From positions 1 to 64,000 of the forward strand of contig CAMFLX010000009.1 of assembly GCA_945957555.1 (NCBI GenBank): a stretch of DNA of 64,000 bases, in the 5' to 3' direction. Below the pieces are notes generated by a model. It was not told the DNA's origin. It worked only from the letters and a program-made list of their open reading frames with translations, and did no database searches. Shown here one piece after another: positions 10,056 to 19,149 of the stretch. The DNA is from an uncultured Cytophagales bacterium (GTDB lineage Bacteria; Bacteroidota; Bacteroidia; Cytophagales; UBA9547). How positions within the stretch are numbered: position 1 is the first letter of the stretch; every line of letters begins with the position of its first letter. Both the position numbers and the translations under genes were made by a program.

Positions 10056-11795
10056 TTAATTAATCATAACCATTGAACCTTTTACTGTGGTAGTCGCGGA
10101 ACTTTCCACCTTACTACCTGCCGAGCCATTTGCCGACCATTCTGCACTTGCCTCCTCTTTGATATTGACACCTTGGATCTTTACATCATTTGTAGCCGTT
10201 AGGATCAGATCTTTATAGCTATTGATCTCTATGCCACTGTCACTCATTGAGATTTGATTGCCATTAGCATCCTTAATCTCTATTTTTTTTGTGTCTTCGT
10301 CGATAATCAAAGAATAGCCCCCTGGTGTCAATAGCGAAAAAATCTTTTTCTCGTCATCAAAAAGCATCTTCATTTCGCTGCGCGTTACCCATCCTTTGAT
10401 GTGGTTATCGTCTTTAGCTTGTAAATCCGTGGGTCTCGTATTTTTCTTGCTATGGAGCATTCCTAATACGATGGCAAAGCGAGGATCTTCTTGGATAAAA
10501 CCCACAATAACCTCGTCGCCAATTTCAGGGAGAATTACTGTGCCCCTATTCGTGCCAGCGTCTACTGTAGCTACTCTTGCCCAAATGCCTTCTTCCGAAT
10601 CCTTTACAAACGGTAGTTTGATTTTAATTCTTTCATTGCTTTCAGGGTCTCCCTCCAAGGCTGTAACCACCCCAATATGAAGTCCATGGATAGAGGGTAG
10701 GAGATTTGATACTTCATTATATGAGGTATCGTATTCTTGGGAATGCCATTTGGGCGCCAAGCCAAATTGTATATCAATCCACCAGCCACCTCTTACGATT
10801 TCATGTCTTACACCCGTAACTAGTACTTGGCCATTAAATCTATCACCAAGACCTTCTAGGGTGATCAGCTGACCTAGGTCTACTGGAGTACCTGATATTT
10901 TAACTCTTCCTATGGTTTTTGCGAGCCTATTTTTAAGTATCAGCGCATTGGACCAATCAGTGAGTTCATTTTCATTATGAATGCCACCATGCAACTGTAT
11001 ATAATCTCCTGATTTAATATCGTTCGCAAGCTGTGAGGCATCTACGTTGCCTTGTGGGGCTAAGCTCGGCTCATTCGAATCTTCACTGAGTAATGATAGG
11101 TCATCATGCTTCCAACCCTTTGAAGTGATCTTAGAGGCTTGATAACGCGCATCCATTTCCGCATCAAACTCATAGATATTCTTTCCATAAGATGCTGTAA
11201 TAAGACTCACGTTCAAAAGTGAGGGCTTTTTAACAGATATCTTGCCGTCATCTGTGCTCACCAACATGCCATTTGCTTCAGCTCTCTGAACGATAAAATC
11301 CCATGCAGAACATTGTGATTGAACGATTTGATCATGTATGGTTGTGGTCGTATCTACCTCTGGTATATAACCCTCATCGCTGATAGTCTGTGTGATAATA
11401 TCACTATCAGTTGTGGTTAAAAAATAGTTATTCTTTTTGGTCAATGCCATAGACACTGATTTGTCTTTGGCATTTAGAATAAGTTGGGACTTTCCTGATC
11501 TTACCTTGATGCTATGTGAAACCACGATGCCCTTAAATAGTGTCTGATTATCATCATTATAGCCACATTTTATTTCCAAAGTTTTGCCAGGGAGCGTGTA
11601 GGCTTGATTACTCGCTGTGAAATCAGCAGCCTCCGAACTACCATCGATCAGGATTACCTGTGCACTTGCTATCTTATTGAATATCTTCTCTACCACAACA
11701 GAGACAATGCCATTGGCACCTGTTAGTTTTTGACCATCAAGAAGTACCTCGCTCGTAACAGATGCTGTAGAAATATCATTTAAAATCGCAGGCAT
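10056..11795 (-). CDS. VgrG-like / Afp8 spike protein (gp27-gp5 like)
   Basis: 579 aa; Phage_base_V/OB-fold segment (VVTALEGDPESNERIKIKLPFV...GIWARVATVDAGTNRGTVILPEIGDEVIVGFIQEDPRFAIVLGML). Confidence 0.9.
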   Translation of the reverse strand: MPAILNDISTASVTSEVLLDGQKLTGANGIVSVVVEKIFNKIASAQVILIDGSSEAADFTASNQAYTLPGKTLEIKCGYNDDNQTLFKGIVVSHSIKVRSGKSQLILNAKDKSVSMALTKKNNYFLTTTDSDIITQTISDEGYIPEVDTTTTIHDQIVQSQCSAWDFIVQRAEANGMLVSTDDGKISVKKPSLLNVSLITASYGKNIYEFDAEMDARYQASKITSKGWKHDDLSLLSEDSNEPSLAPQGNVDASQLANDIKSGDYIQLHGGIHNENELTDWSNALILKNRLAKTIGRVKISGTPVDLGQLITLEGLGDRFNGQVLVTGVRHEIVRGGWWIDIQFGLAPKWHSQEYDTSYNEVSNLLPSIHGLHIGVVTALEGDPESNERIKIKLPFVKDSEEGIWARVATVDAGTNRGTVILPEIGDEVIVGFIQEDPRFAIVLGMLHSKKNTRPTDLQAKDDNHIKGWVTRSEMKMLFDDEKKIFSLLTPGGYSLIIDEDTKKIEIKDANGNQISMSDSGIEINSYKDLILTATNDVKIQGVNIKEEASAEWSANGSAGSKVESSATTTVKGSMVMIN

Positions 11796-11805
11796 GGCTA
11801 TTTGA

Positions 11806-12519
11806 TTAAAGGGGTTGTCGTAAACTATCTAAATCCATATCTTTTGCCTTACTTATAACACCTTGTGCTAAATTGGCTGCTCCTGCCAGTAAATTTGCAA
11901 CAGAAGTAGCAGAAGAAAATTGCTCTGAATTCATAGCAGACTCAAAAGGGTTTCCCATATTCCCAAGAACACCAGGAAATTCTCTAAAAGTACAACTCAT
12001 GGTAGCACGTAGGGGTATTCCAAACGTATCAAAAAGTGTGAAATTGACGCTTATGCTTTCGATTTTACATTGGAAAATAAAGGTTCCCCATACTAGAAGC
12101 AGAAATGGTAACAAATTGCCACTGTCTGTAGCCGTAGGGTTCAGGTTCTTTTTGTACCCGACTGTTTTTTTGAACATCTCTACATCAAGAAAAACATTTC
12201 GCTTTGTACCAGAAGCTCCTGTACCATCTATTAAAAAGTCAAAAGACATTTTTCTGGGTTCCTCACCTGAAGGCCCGCCAGAACTGTTGGTTGGAGTGCT
12301 CGTACCAGTAGCAGCAGCTGCTACTGGTGGCGGTGTTGCCGAAGGTTCGGCAGAGCCTTGTACAGCACCATTTGATCTTTGTTCTTGATACTTAATCTGA
12401 TACTCAATTTTATAGGAGTTTGGATTGAACATGGCAGAATACAACTGTGGGGGTTGTGTCAGTAAATCTGCACCCCCAGTGTTGTTAAAAGATAGCACTG
12501 TTAGTTTAACCAAACTCAT
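11806..12519 (-). CDS. CIS tube-associated protein (Afp7 / gp53-like)
   Basis: 237 aa; N-terminal YSAMFNPNSYKIEYQIKY..., KMSFDFLIDGTG; low-complexity A/P/G/S insert; position between spike and tube genes. Confidence 0.7.
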   Translation of the reverse strand: MSLVKLTVLSFNNTGGADLLTQPPQLYSAMFNPNSYKIEYQIKYQEQRSNGAVQGSAEPSATPPPVAAAATGTSTPTNSSGGPSGEEPRKMSFDFLIDGTGASGTKRNVFLDVEMFKKTVGYKKNLNPTATDSGNLLPFLLLVWGTFIFQCKIESISVNFTLFDTFGIPLRATMSCTFREFPGVLGNMGNPFESAMNSEQFSSATSVANLLAGAANLAQGVISKAKDMDLDSLRQPL

Positions 12520-12521
12520 AA

Positions 12522-12692
12522 TTATCGATTTTTAGATTTTTCAAGTATTTCCAACACTTGTTCTACACAAGTTGCTATCAATTCCTCTTGTTCTTGGGTG
12601 TTTTTTGCAGTGCCAGAACCACCACTGTTTCCTCCATTAGGGGTTTCTTCAACTACGGCTTTTATGATGAGTTCTTTTATGATTACTGGCAT
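12522..12692 (-). CDS. DUF5908-like small eCIS protein, 56 aa (MPVIIKELIIKAVVEETPNGGNSGGSGTAKNTQEQEELIATCVEQVLEILEKSKNR)
   Basis: Read directly from the minus strand; below the ORF-track length cutoff; fills the gap between the tube and Afp7-like genes. Confidence 0.75.
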   Translation of the reverse strand: MPVIIKELIIKAVVEETPNGGNSGGSGTAKNTQEQEELIATCVEQVLEILEKSKNR

Positions 12693-12697
12693 GTTCT

Positions 12698-13135
12698 TTA
12701 ATCTAAAACTCTATAAAATTGATAATACATTTCCATGGTTTCGATAACCAAACTACTGCTTTCGGCATTAAAGGCACTGATGGACCATTTAAGTGGGTAT
12801 GCATTGATAAATGCATAAGTGGTAAGTGGTTCATGTTTCTCATTTAAAAGAGAAACTACAATTGAAATGGGCGTAATGTCAAAATTGTCCAAGGCGTTAC
12901 GTATCCATTTTACCAGCGCAGAATCGGTCACCAAACCTCTTTTGAGTACTAGAGAAGGGTGTGAGATTCGGACGGGGAGCTTGTATTTAAAGCGATTTTC
13001 CCCGCCTTCAGTCACATCTTCTGTTTCTAGATCAGAGCTTATACCCGATACCTCTTGAAATCTAGCATCGATAGCATCGTTGCTGATCTCAAAACGTACT
13101 TGAAAATGAAAACCAACTGGTGGATATACACTCAT
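12698..13135 (-). CDS. Phage tail tube-like protein (T4 gp19-like, second tube paralog, Afp5-like)
   Basis: 145 aa; FRFEVRF...VSGISSDLETEDVTEGG...LVLKRGLVTDSALVKWIRNAL type pattern. Confidence 0.9.
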   Translation of the reverse strand: MSVYPPVGFHFQVRFEISNDAIDARFQEVSGISSDLETEDVTEGGENRFKYKLPVRISHPSLVLKRGLVTDSALVKWIRNALDNFDITPISIVVSLLNEKHEPLTTYAFINAYPLKWSISAFNAESSSLVIETMEMYYQFYRVLD

Positions 13136-13146
13136 CTCTTAAATCT

Positions 13147-13581
13147 CTATAAGTACTCGACAGTCAATCCTTCATGCGCTATTTCAATAGATTCTATAGC
13201 GACTTCATTGGCATCACTTTTCAAATCAGCACTTTGAAACTTGAGAGGGAAAGCATTCTTGATTTTCCAAACGACTACAGGCTCGTGGTTTTCATTAAGA
13301 AGGCTGATACTCACATCCCTTCTTTCTGGTTTGTTGAGTTTTACAGCATTGATCCAATTGTAATAATCTGCATCGCTCTGGAAAGTGCCTCTTTTCAGCG
13401 TCACATTGCTGAACTTTTGCATCCCAGGCATTTTGATTTTATGATATTCGGGACTACTCCCGTCTCTATATTCTATCAAATCATGCTCAACGGTGAGCCC
13501 TGTTACTTCAGAGAAGCCTATTTTCGAACCGCCCCACTCTACTCTGAAGTGGAACTTTGGTAATGGATAAGTGGCTGCCAT
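13147..13581 (-). CDS. Phage tail tube protein (T4 gp19-like, Afp1-like)
   Basis: 144 aa; FHFRVEWGGSKIGFSEVTGLTVEHDLIEYRDG...VTLKRGTFQSDADYYNWINAV. Confidence 0.92.
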   Translation of the reverse strand: MAATYPLPKFHFRVEWGGSKIGFSEVTGLTVEHDLIEYRDGSSPEYHKIKMPGMQKFSNVTLKRGTFQSDADYYNWINAVKLNKPERRDVSISLLNENHEPVVVWKIKNAFPLKFQSADLKSDANEVAIESIEIAHEGLTVEYL

Positions 13582-13635
13582 ATCTTTATTATTTATTGAT
13601 TTTTAATGTTTAAATCTGTTTTGTAGATGGAGAAA

Positions 13636-15447
13636 TTATGATTCCTGCATTTTATGAGAGAATCTCAAAATGATGAATTCAGCTGGGCGTACAACAGCCA
13701 TACCGATCTCAACGATCATTCTGCCTTCCAATATGTCCAGTGCAGTCATGGTTTTGTTAATCCCAACAGCTACATAAAATGCATCTTCTGGCTTCGCACC
13801 TGCAAGTGCACCCACTCTCCACTGAAGGATTAAGAAGTTTTCAATCATACCCTTAACCCTAATCCATGTATTGGCATCGTTAGGTTCAAACACAAAGGGT
13901 ATAGTAGCTTTTTTAACACTCTCTTCTACAAAGTTGAAAAATCTTCTTACTGGCACGTATCTCCATTCGTTGTCGTTGCCTGCCAGAGTTCTCGATCCCC
14001 AAACCAATACACCTTTGCCGGTAAACTTGCGAATGGCATTGATTGATTTGCCGGTGTCTGATACATTCAGATCCGCCTGGTCAGCGTCGTTAAGTGCTAC
14101 AGTTGGTTCTATCACAGCATTTAAACTCACATTTGCAGGGGCTTTCCATACACCACGTGTGCTGTCTACATAAGCGTATATGCCTGCCACTGCTGGCGAT
14201 GCTGGAATAGTTACAAAAATTTTCGCAGTAGTTGCTTTTACATTTGCTATGAACGTTTCTGTTACAAAGTTTTTATAGATGGCCAAATTTGCAGACGAAG
14301 TTCCAGTCTTAATCGTTCCCGTGGAAGCATCTGAAGAATTGGCCACAGTAGGCGCAGCAAGCTTGATCGAGTCGTTTAGTTTGTCTATGTATAAAGCCAG
14401 TGCCGCCGAAAGTGCGGTAAGTTTTGTACCTGTTATGGGGTCGGTACTTGTATCTGGGTTTGCTGCAGCATTTACATCTAACAAAATATCTGCAACTGTA
14501 TTTCTTACCCCGTCAGTAGTAGCAGTGGCTACAGGAGCCGTCGTTGGAGAAAGAATTGGATATAGCAAAAATTCATCCATACTCCTAGATATTAATGCAA
14601 CTCTGTCAGCTTTATTACTTGCAGTGACCCCAGATAGGGCAGCCTCAATTTGGACTTTTAAAGCCGAGTTTTTGACAAGCCCTAATACATTGGAAAAAGT
14701 TTGACTATCAAGAGGTTTTTTCTTGCCACTATTATCCGTATGTACAAATGTCAGACTTGAGTTGGAAGAGTTGAAATTATACACTGATTTTAACTCGGGG
14801 TAATAGGCCGCACCAAACTTCAATTCGGAGGTGCCTATTTTATCCCTAAAATTATCAATCGTTAACTTCTCAGAACTTTCTTTATATAAATCAATAAGAG
14901 TAAATCTATCTTTAAGATCCCCAGATTGTAAAAGGGCCTTTTTTATGATGGTGTAATACTGGTCACTTGAATTAAGTGAGGCGAGATCAGGGAAAACTAA
15001 CAAGGTGATTTCATCTACTTTCTTAATTACGTTGAGGGCTGAAGAATCAGAACTGTCATCGTAGTTTGCAATAGTTCCAAGGCCTGTGGATGGATATGCA
15101 CCTAGCGAAATAATATACGAAGGACCACCTCCATTGTCATAAAATGCCCTAATTGCATAATACATATTGAATTTCGACGGCGAACTAGCAGTACCTGTAA
15201 CTGGTTGCCCAGCCAAATCTAATGTTATGGATAAGGCTTGGCTTGGGGCATCACCATAGTATGCCTGATATTCTAAGAATGAGCTGATCCTGATAGCTTT
15301 ATTCTTAAGATCATCAGGGAGTAAGCTTGTAGCTTTCTGAGTATAACCTACAAACACGGGGATAGCAGTTTCTACAGCTGCAACTGATGGCGGAAACTTA
15401 GGGATTTCCTCAATGTAAACGCCTGGGGTTTTGTATGTACTTGCCAT
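13636..15447 (-). CDS. Contractile tail sheath protein
   Basis: 603 aa; MASTYKTPGVYIEEIPKFPPSVAAVETAIPVFVGYT and C-terminal sheath segment ...KTMTALDILEGRMIVEIGMAVVRPAEFIILRFSHKMQES. Confidence 0.96.
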   Translation of the reverse strand: MASTYKTPGVYIEEIPKFPPSVAAVETAIPVFVGYTQKATSLLPDDLKNKAIRISSFLEYQAYYGDAPSQALSITLDLAGQPVTGTASSPSKFNMYYAIRAFYDNGGGPSYIISLGAYPSTGLGTIANYDDSSDSSALNVIKKVDEITLLVFPDLASLNSSDQYYTIIKKALLQSGDLKDRFTLIDLYKESSEKLTIDNFRDKIGTSELKFGAAYYPELKSVYNFNSSNSSLTFVHTDNSGKKKPLDSQTFSNVLGLVKNSALKVQIEAALSGVTASNKADRVALISRSMDEFLLYPILSPTTAPVATATTDGVRNTVADILLDVNAAANPDTSTDPITGTKLTALSAALALYIDKLNDSIKLAAPTVANSSDASTGTIKTGTSSANLAIYKNFVTETFIANVKATTAKIFVTIPASPAVAGIYAYVDSTRGVWKAPANVSLNAVIEPTVALNDADQADLNVSDTGKSINAIRKFTGKGVLVWGSRTLAGNDNEWRYVPVRRFFNFVEESVKKATIPFVFEPNDANTWIRVKGMIENFLILQWRVGALAGAKPEDAFYVAVGINKTMTALDILEGRMIVEIGMAVVRPAEFIILRFSHKMQES

Positions 15448-15465
15448 ATTATTAGATTTTTAATG

Positions 15466-16644
15466 TTAAAAATTGATGAATACCTCGGTGACTAAAAATG
15501 TATTATTATCTTTTATGATCTTTTTTAATGTCTGAGCTTGTGGTGTTTGAAGTACAAATGATTTCACGATGCTCCCTTTTTTCAAAACAATAGTGCGTGA
15601 ACTATTTTCTTCCAACTCCATAAGTTTATTTGAGAGAAAAGATTTGTCCGTATCCTTGGCAAAACCAAACGAATCATCGTTGATGTCTACAAGTGATGTA
15701 ACATCGTCAGGAGTTTTAGTTACATACCTCCAAAGTAGTGATCTTGATTTGAAAAGAATTCCAAAGGTTGGTCTTTTAAGTAAGCCATCACCATCAATCA
15801 ATTTTCCGGCATCTGGAAGCAAATCGTGATGGGCTATTTCAATAACACCATTAAAATTGTTTTTAAACAACTCCTCGTCTTTGTAAAATACTTCACTTTC
15901 GACCCCATTAAATGTGGCTCTATATCGTGAGCTCAGTAATGAATCTATTCCAATAGACACTTCTCCTGTTGGGATTGAAAATGTTCTGTTTAATGATGGA
16001 AGAGCATCCAAATCAAATGCATTAGACAACGGGTTAAACTGTTTCACTGAAACATCCAAACTAGTTATTAATGGATCAAAAGTAGAAGTCAACACATTGT
16101 TTACTTTGTTGATTTGATCGGCAGGGGAAACATACATTAATGAAGCATCCAGTTTTTTCCAATAGCTAGTATTGGTCAACCCTTTACTTGTGGCCCCAGA
16201 CTTGTTGGTAAGTAGAGACTCATAGATTGCCCCAGATGCATTACTTGCTAAGTCGCCGTGTTCGTAAGTTTGATTTTTTGTATATTTAGCAACAGGAGCT
16301 GAAAGGAAGGTCAAATTCCCTAAGTTTTGGCTTTGGAAATTTGTAAAGTACAATACCTTTTGTGGTATTGATTGGACCCCACCTGTCAAATTATTAAAGC
16401 GAGAATCTTTTGTGCGAAAGTAAAATTTAAAAGTGGTTCCTTTTGCTATGATGTCTATGGGCTTATTATCTAGCGCAGGGATAACCACATTTAATAAATT
16501 ATTATGAATAGAAATATTTGCCTTTAATCCCTTGAGTAAGGAACTGGTTTCAGTACAAGGTATTATATCTACTGGTAGATATGAGTTGTTAAAGAACTCG
16601 TGATCAATTCTTATGCTAAACAATATATCGTATCGGTTTCCCAT
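15466..16644 (-). CDS. eCIS-locus protein of unknown function (392 aa)
   Basis: ORF between DUF4255 and sheath genes in same operon; no family recognised. Confidence 0.75.
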   Translation of the reverse strand: MGNRYDILFSIRIDHEFFNNSYLPVDIIPCTETSSLLKGLKANISIHNNLLNVVIPALDNKPIDIIAKGTTFKFYFRTKDSRFNNLTGGVQSIPQKVLYFTNFQSQNLGNLTFLSAPVAKYTKNQTYEHGDLASNASGAIYESLLTNKSGATSKGLTNTSYWKKLDASLMYVSPADQINKVNNVLTSTFDPLITSLDVSVKQFNPLSNAFDLDALPSLNRTFSIPTGEVSIGIDSLLSSRYRATFNGVESEVFYKDEELFKNNFNGVIEIAHHDLLPDAGKLIDGDGLLKRPTFGILFKSRSLLWRYVTKTPDDVTSLVDINDDSFGFAKDTDKSFLSNKLMELEENSSRTIVLKKGSIVKSFVLQTPQAQTLKKIIKDNNTFLVTEVFINF

Positions 16645-16650
16645 AGTTTA

Positions 16651-17247
16651 TCATTTGATATGTTTAGCATTAATATTTATTTCCTGGATCAAACCTCCTT
16701 CAAAGTCAACCTGATCATCTTCAATACCTATTACTCTTACTTTATAGAGAACAGAAGGTATGTATTTGCCTCCCAATACACCCCAAAGATGGTTTAATTG
16801 CTCAAAACTTAGTGAGACCAACTCCAAATATAGCCTGTCAAATATTGAGGGTAGTGATGGCGAGTTTTCGGGCGTAAACAAGTTTTTGCGCTGAAAACAT
16901 TGAACAATTAATGACAAGTCCTTGTAGGGGTCAGCAGTTTCAGTGGTTGAGCCATAATCCTTATTAATGGCAAAGAGTATGTAGACATTCAAATATACTT
17001 TAGGGTTTTTGTAGATAGTTTTTTGCATAGGAATGACCGTGAAATTGTCTGGACTCTTGCTTAATTTATCCTCCTCCACGTTAACCAAAGACATCACAAT
17101 CTTCCCCTTATATTTTTCGGCTTGGGTCCCCTCGTTTATCTGAGAGAGATTTCCGAATAATATCCTAGTCTCGGTACTGTTCCCAAGTTTTTGAGTAAAG
17201 TAGTCGTTAACTTCTGATTTGATATATTTTAATGCTTCATCGAGCAT
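16651..17247 (-). CDS. DUF4255 / Pvc16-like tail terminator (cap) protein
   Basis: 198 aa; MLDEALKYIKSEVNDYF...GNLSQINEG...KIVMSLVNVEEDKLSKSP...NPKVYLNVYILFAIN pattern; first gene of operon. Confidence 0.85.
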   Translation of the reverse strand: MLDEALKYIKSEVNDYFTQKLGNSTETRILFGNLSQINEGTQAEKYKGKIVMSLVNVEEDKLSKSPDNFTVIPMQKTIYKNPKVYLNVYILFAINKDYGSTTETADPYKDLSLIVQCFQRKNLFTPENSPSLPSIFDRLYLELVSLSFEQLNHLWGVLGGKYIPSVLYKVRVIGIEDDQVDFEGGLIQEININAKHIK

Positions 17248-17761
17248 AATACTTACTTGGAATTAAAATTAATAGCAAAAAGTTAATTTAATATATTACA
17301 TAGTAAAATGGCATAACAAATATTGTAATATTAAATTTGATCCCCTTTAGATGTTGCTAAAAACACCAAGTGCTTCAGCGATCATCTACCCAAATATAGA
17401 GTTTTGATTTATAAAAAAAAATATTTTGGTTAAAAAAATCTAGTAGTCAGCATTTTGATTCAAATTGTAGATCTTAGATTAAATTTTGATAAAGTTTTAA
17501 CATTTATATTTTTTATTTCACAACACAAATATACATCAGTATAAAAACTTCAAATAATTACTTATAAATATTGATTATTAATTGATAAATATTCAATGAT
17601 GGTGGTTTAAATGTAATATATGTTTGGACGCATATTTGAGTTGGAAATTTAGATGAGCTATTTAGTGTCGTTTGTTTGGGATTTCAGAGATCTTTTTTGG
17701 ATAGTAAGTATAAGAGGAGAGGCCTTGAATGTCTTTAACTATTAAAATTAATTTTAAACAA

Positions 17762-17788
17762 AAAGGGAACCCATCGGATTCCCTCTTT
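17762..17788 (-). terminator. Rho-independent terminator (AGGGAAtCC-gatg-GGTTCCCTTTTTGTTT on the minus strand)
   Basis: Strong stem-loop followed by a T-rich tract in the minus-strand direction. Confidence 0.65.
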
Positions 17789-18302
17789 AGTTGTTAAAAA
17801 TCATGTTGTTACATGAGATTTAGTTTAAAAAACTGCTCTTTATAGTAATTTAATGTTTTTGTGGTGTTTGTGTCTTTGGGCTCAATAACCGATTAATACA
17901 TTTTAAAATATAAAAGTTACAGGTAAGCAGAATATTTTACTTAATTGGAGGATGTTTTATGGCCTTAGTGGATATTTGGTTTGTGGCAGAACAAAATAAA
18001 GGTTTCGTTTTGTTTACTATTGAGTCTCGGGTGGTATCAACTAATAGATTTAAGGGTATAACTTAATACCATGTTTTGCCTTAAATGAATTTAGATTATG
18101 CAATTAAGCTTTAACTTCGCTATTTATAATTGTCTTTCATCCAATGATCTGTCGTGTGTATTTGGAAAGTTTAATAAATACGGAGTTAGTTGTGGATAAG
18201 GGGTCAACTTATACACAAATTATGAAGCATCAGAGGTTACTTTAAACAAAAAGCTTCAGTAGATAGCGTTTAAATATTTGACAAAAGTGTTTGTTATTGA
18301 AA

Positions 18303-18623
18303 TTAAGATTTAACCATATTGAGTACCAGATAGACATTGATGCTCGCAATCAAAAACAAAAAGACATATCTGATGTACTTGTACCTTATAGTGATGCCCG
18401 CAATTGTAAAAGATGCGATAATCAACATTGAAGGGATTACGCTTATTTGAAACACTTGATGTCCCAAAAAAGCCAACCAAAAACCAAGAAGGGGTCCTAT
18501 CAAAAGTCTTAATGTCTTCTTATATAAATGGTTTTTCCTTCTTTTAAGAGGAGTCTTGACCTCTTGTTTGAGCGTTCCTTTATAGGGTGATAATAGCTCG
18601 TTAGCAATATGTACTTTTTCCAT
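18303..18623 (-). CDS. Small membrane protein, paralog of downstream-neighbour 18738-19052
   Basis: Shares LxGPLLGFWLAFLG motif with the adjacent ORF; two hydrophobic segments; start at MEKVHI. Confidence 0.65.
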   Translation of the reverse strand: MEKVHIANELLSPYKGTLKQEVKTPLKRRKNHLYKKTLRLLIGPLLGFWLAFLGHQVFQISVIPSMLIIASFTIAGITIRYKYIRYVFLFLIASINVYLVLNMVKS

Positions 18624-18737
18624 AAATAAAATATGCGTCAAAAAATCAGCTAATCGACCACATACTTTTAACGTTTAGCAGGGATTATTATTTCAGGATT
18701 GCCTAAAATAGTGTGATTAGTTTTTAAATCAAAATCT

Positions 18738-19052
18738 TTAATGGTTAAAAAGACTAGAAAGCAAGAATAGGTATATGGCTACTACCAAGCTTATGTAAGC
18801 GTATTTGACATATTTGAATTTTACAAAAAGACCAACTGCTGTGAATGCAAGGAAAATGCCTACGGAGACTCCTAGTGTGGTGTGCATTAAATGAAAACCC
18901 AAAAAGGCTAACCAGAATCCTAAAAGAGGTCCTACCAATGTTCTTTTAAGCCATTTTACAAATACTTTTTTTCTCCTTTTTTCTCTTGATTTTTTAAGTG
19001 CTTCTGCCGATTTGACTTTAGAAGGCTTTTTTATGATTAACTCATCGTTCAT
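18738..19052 (-). CDS. Small membrane protein, paralog of 18303-18623
   Basis: 104 aa; basic N-terminus then GPLLGFWLAFLG and a C-terminal hydrophobic segment. Confidence 0.7.
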   Translation of the reverse strand: MNDELIIKKPSKVKSAEALKKSREKRRKKVFVKWLKRTLVGPLLGFWLAFLGFHLMHTTLGVSVGIFLAFTAVGLFVKFKYVKYAYISLVVAIYLFLLSSLFNH

Positions 19053-19149
19053 TTCAAATGCTACTTTAATGCCAACATTGTTAATAAAATGTAACTAATA
19101 TACGAAAAACTTAACAATAAGGTAACATTGAGACTGCTTTTTTGAAAGA

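Noticed and set aside
11873-12388. 171-aa plus-strand ORF
   Set aside because: Antisense to the Afp7-like gene; low-complexity artefact.
1-17247. Interpretation as a prophage or a type VI secretion system
   Set aside because: No capsid, portal, terminase, lysis or integrase genes and no TssJLM/ClpV in view; DUF4255, DUF5908-like, two tube paralogs and PAAR fit eCIS better.
17959-18066. 35-aa plus ORF MALVDIWFVAEQNKGFVLFTIESRVVSTNRFKGIT with upstream GGAGG
   Set aside because: Too short and without recognisable homology; Bacteroidota rarely rely on SD sequences; kept only as a possibility for ribosome profiling.
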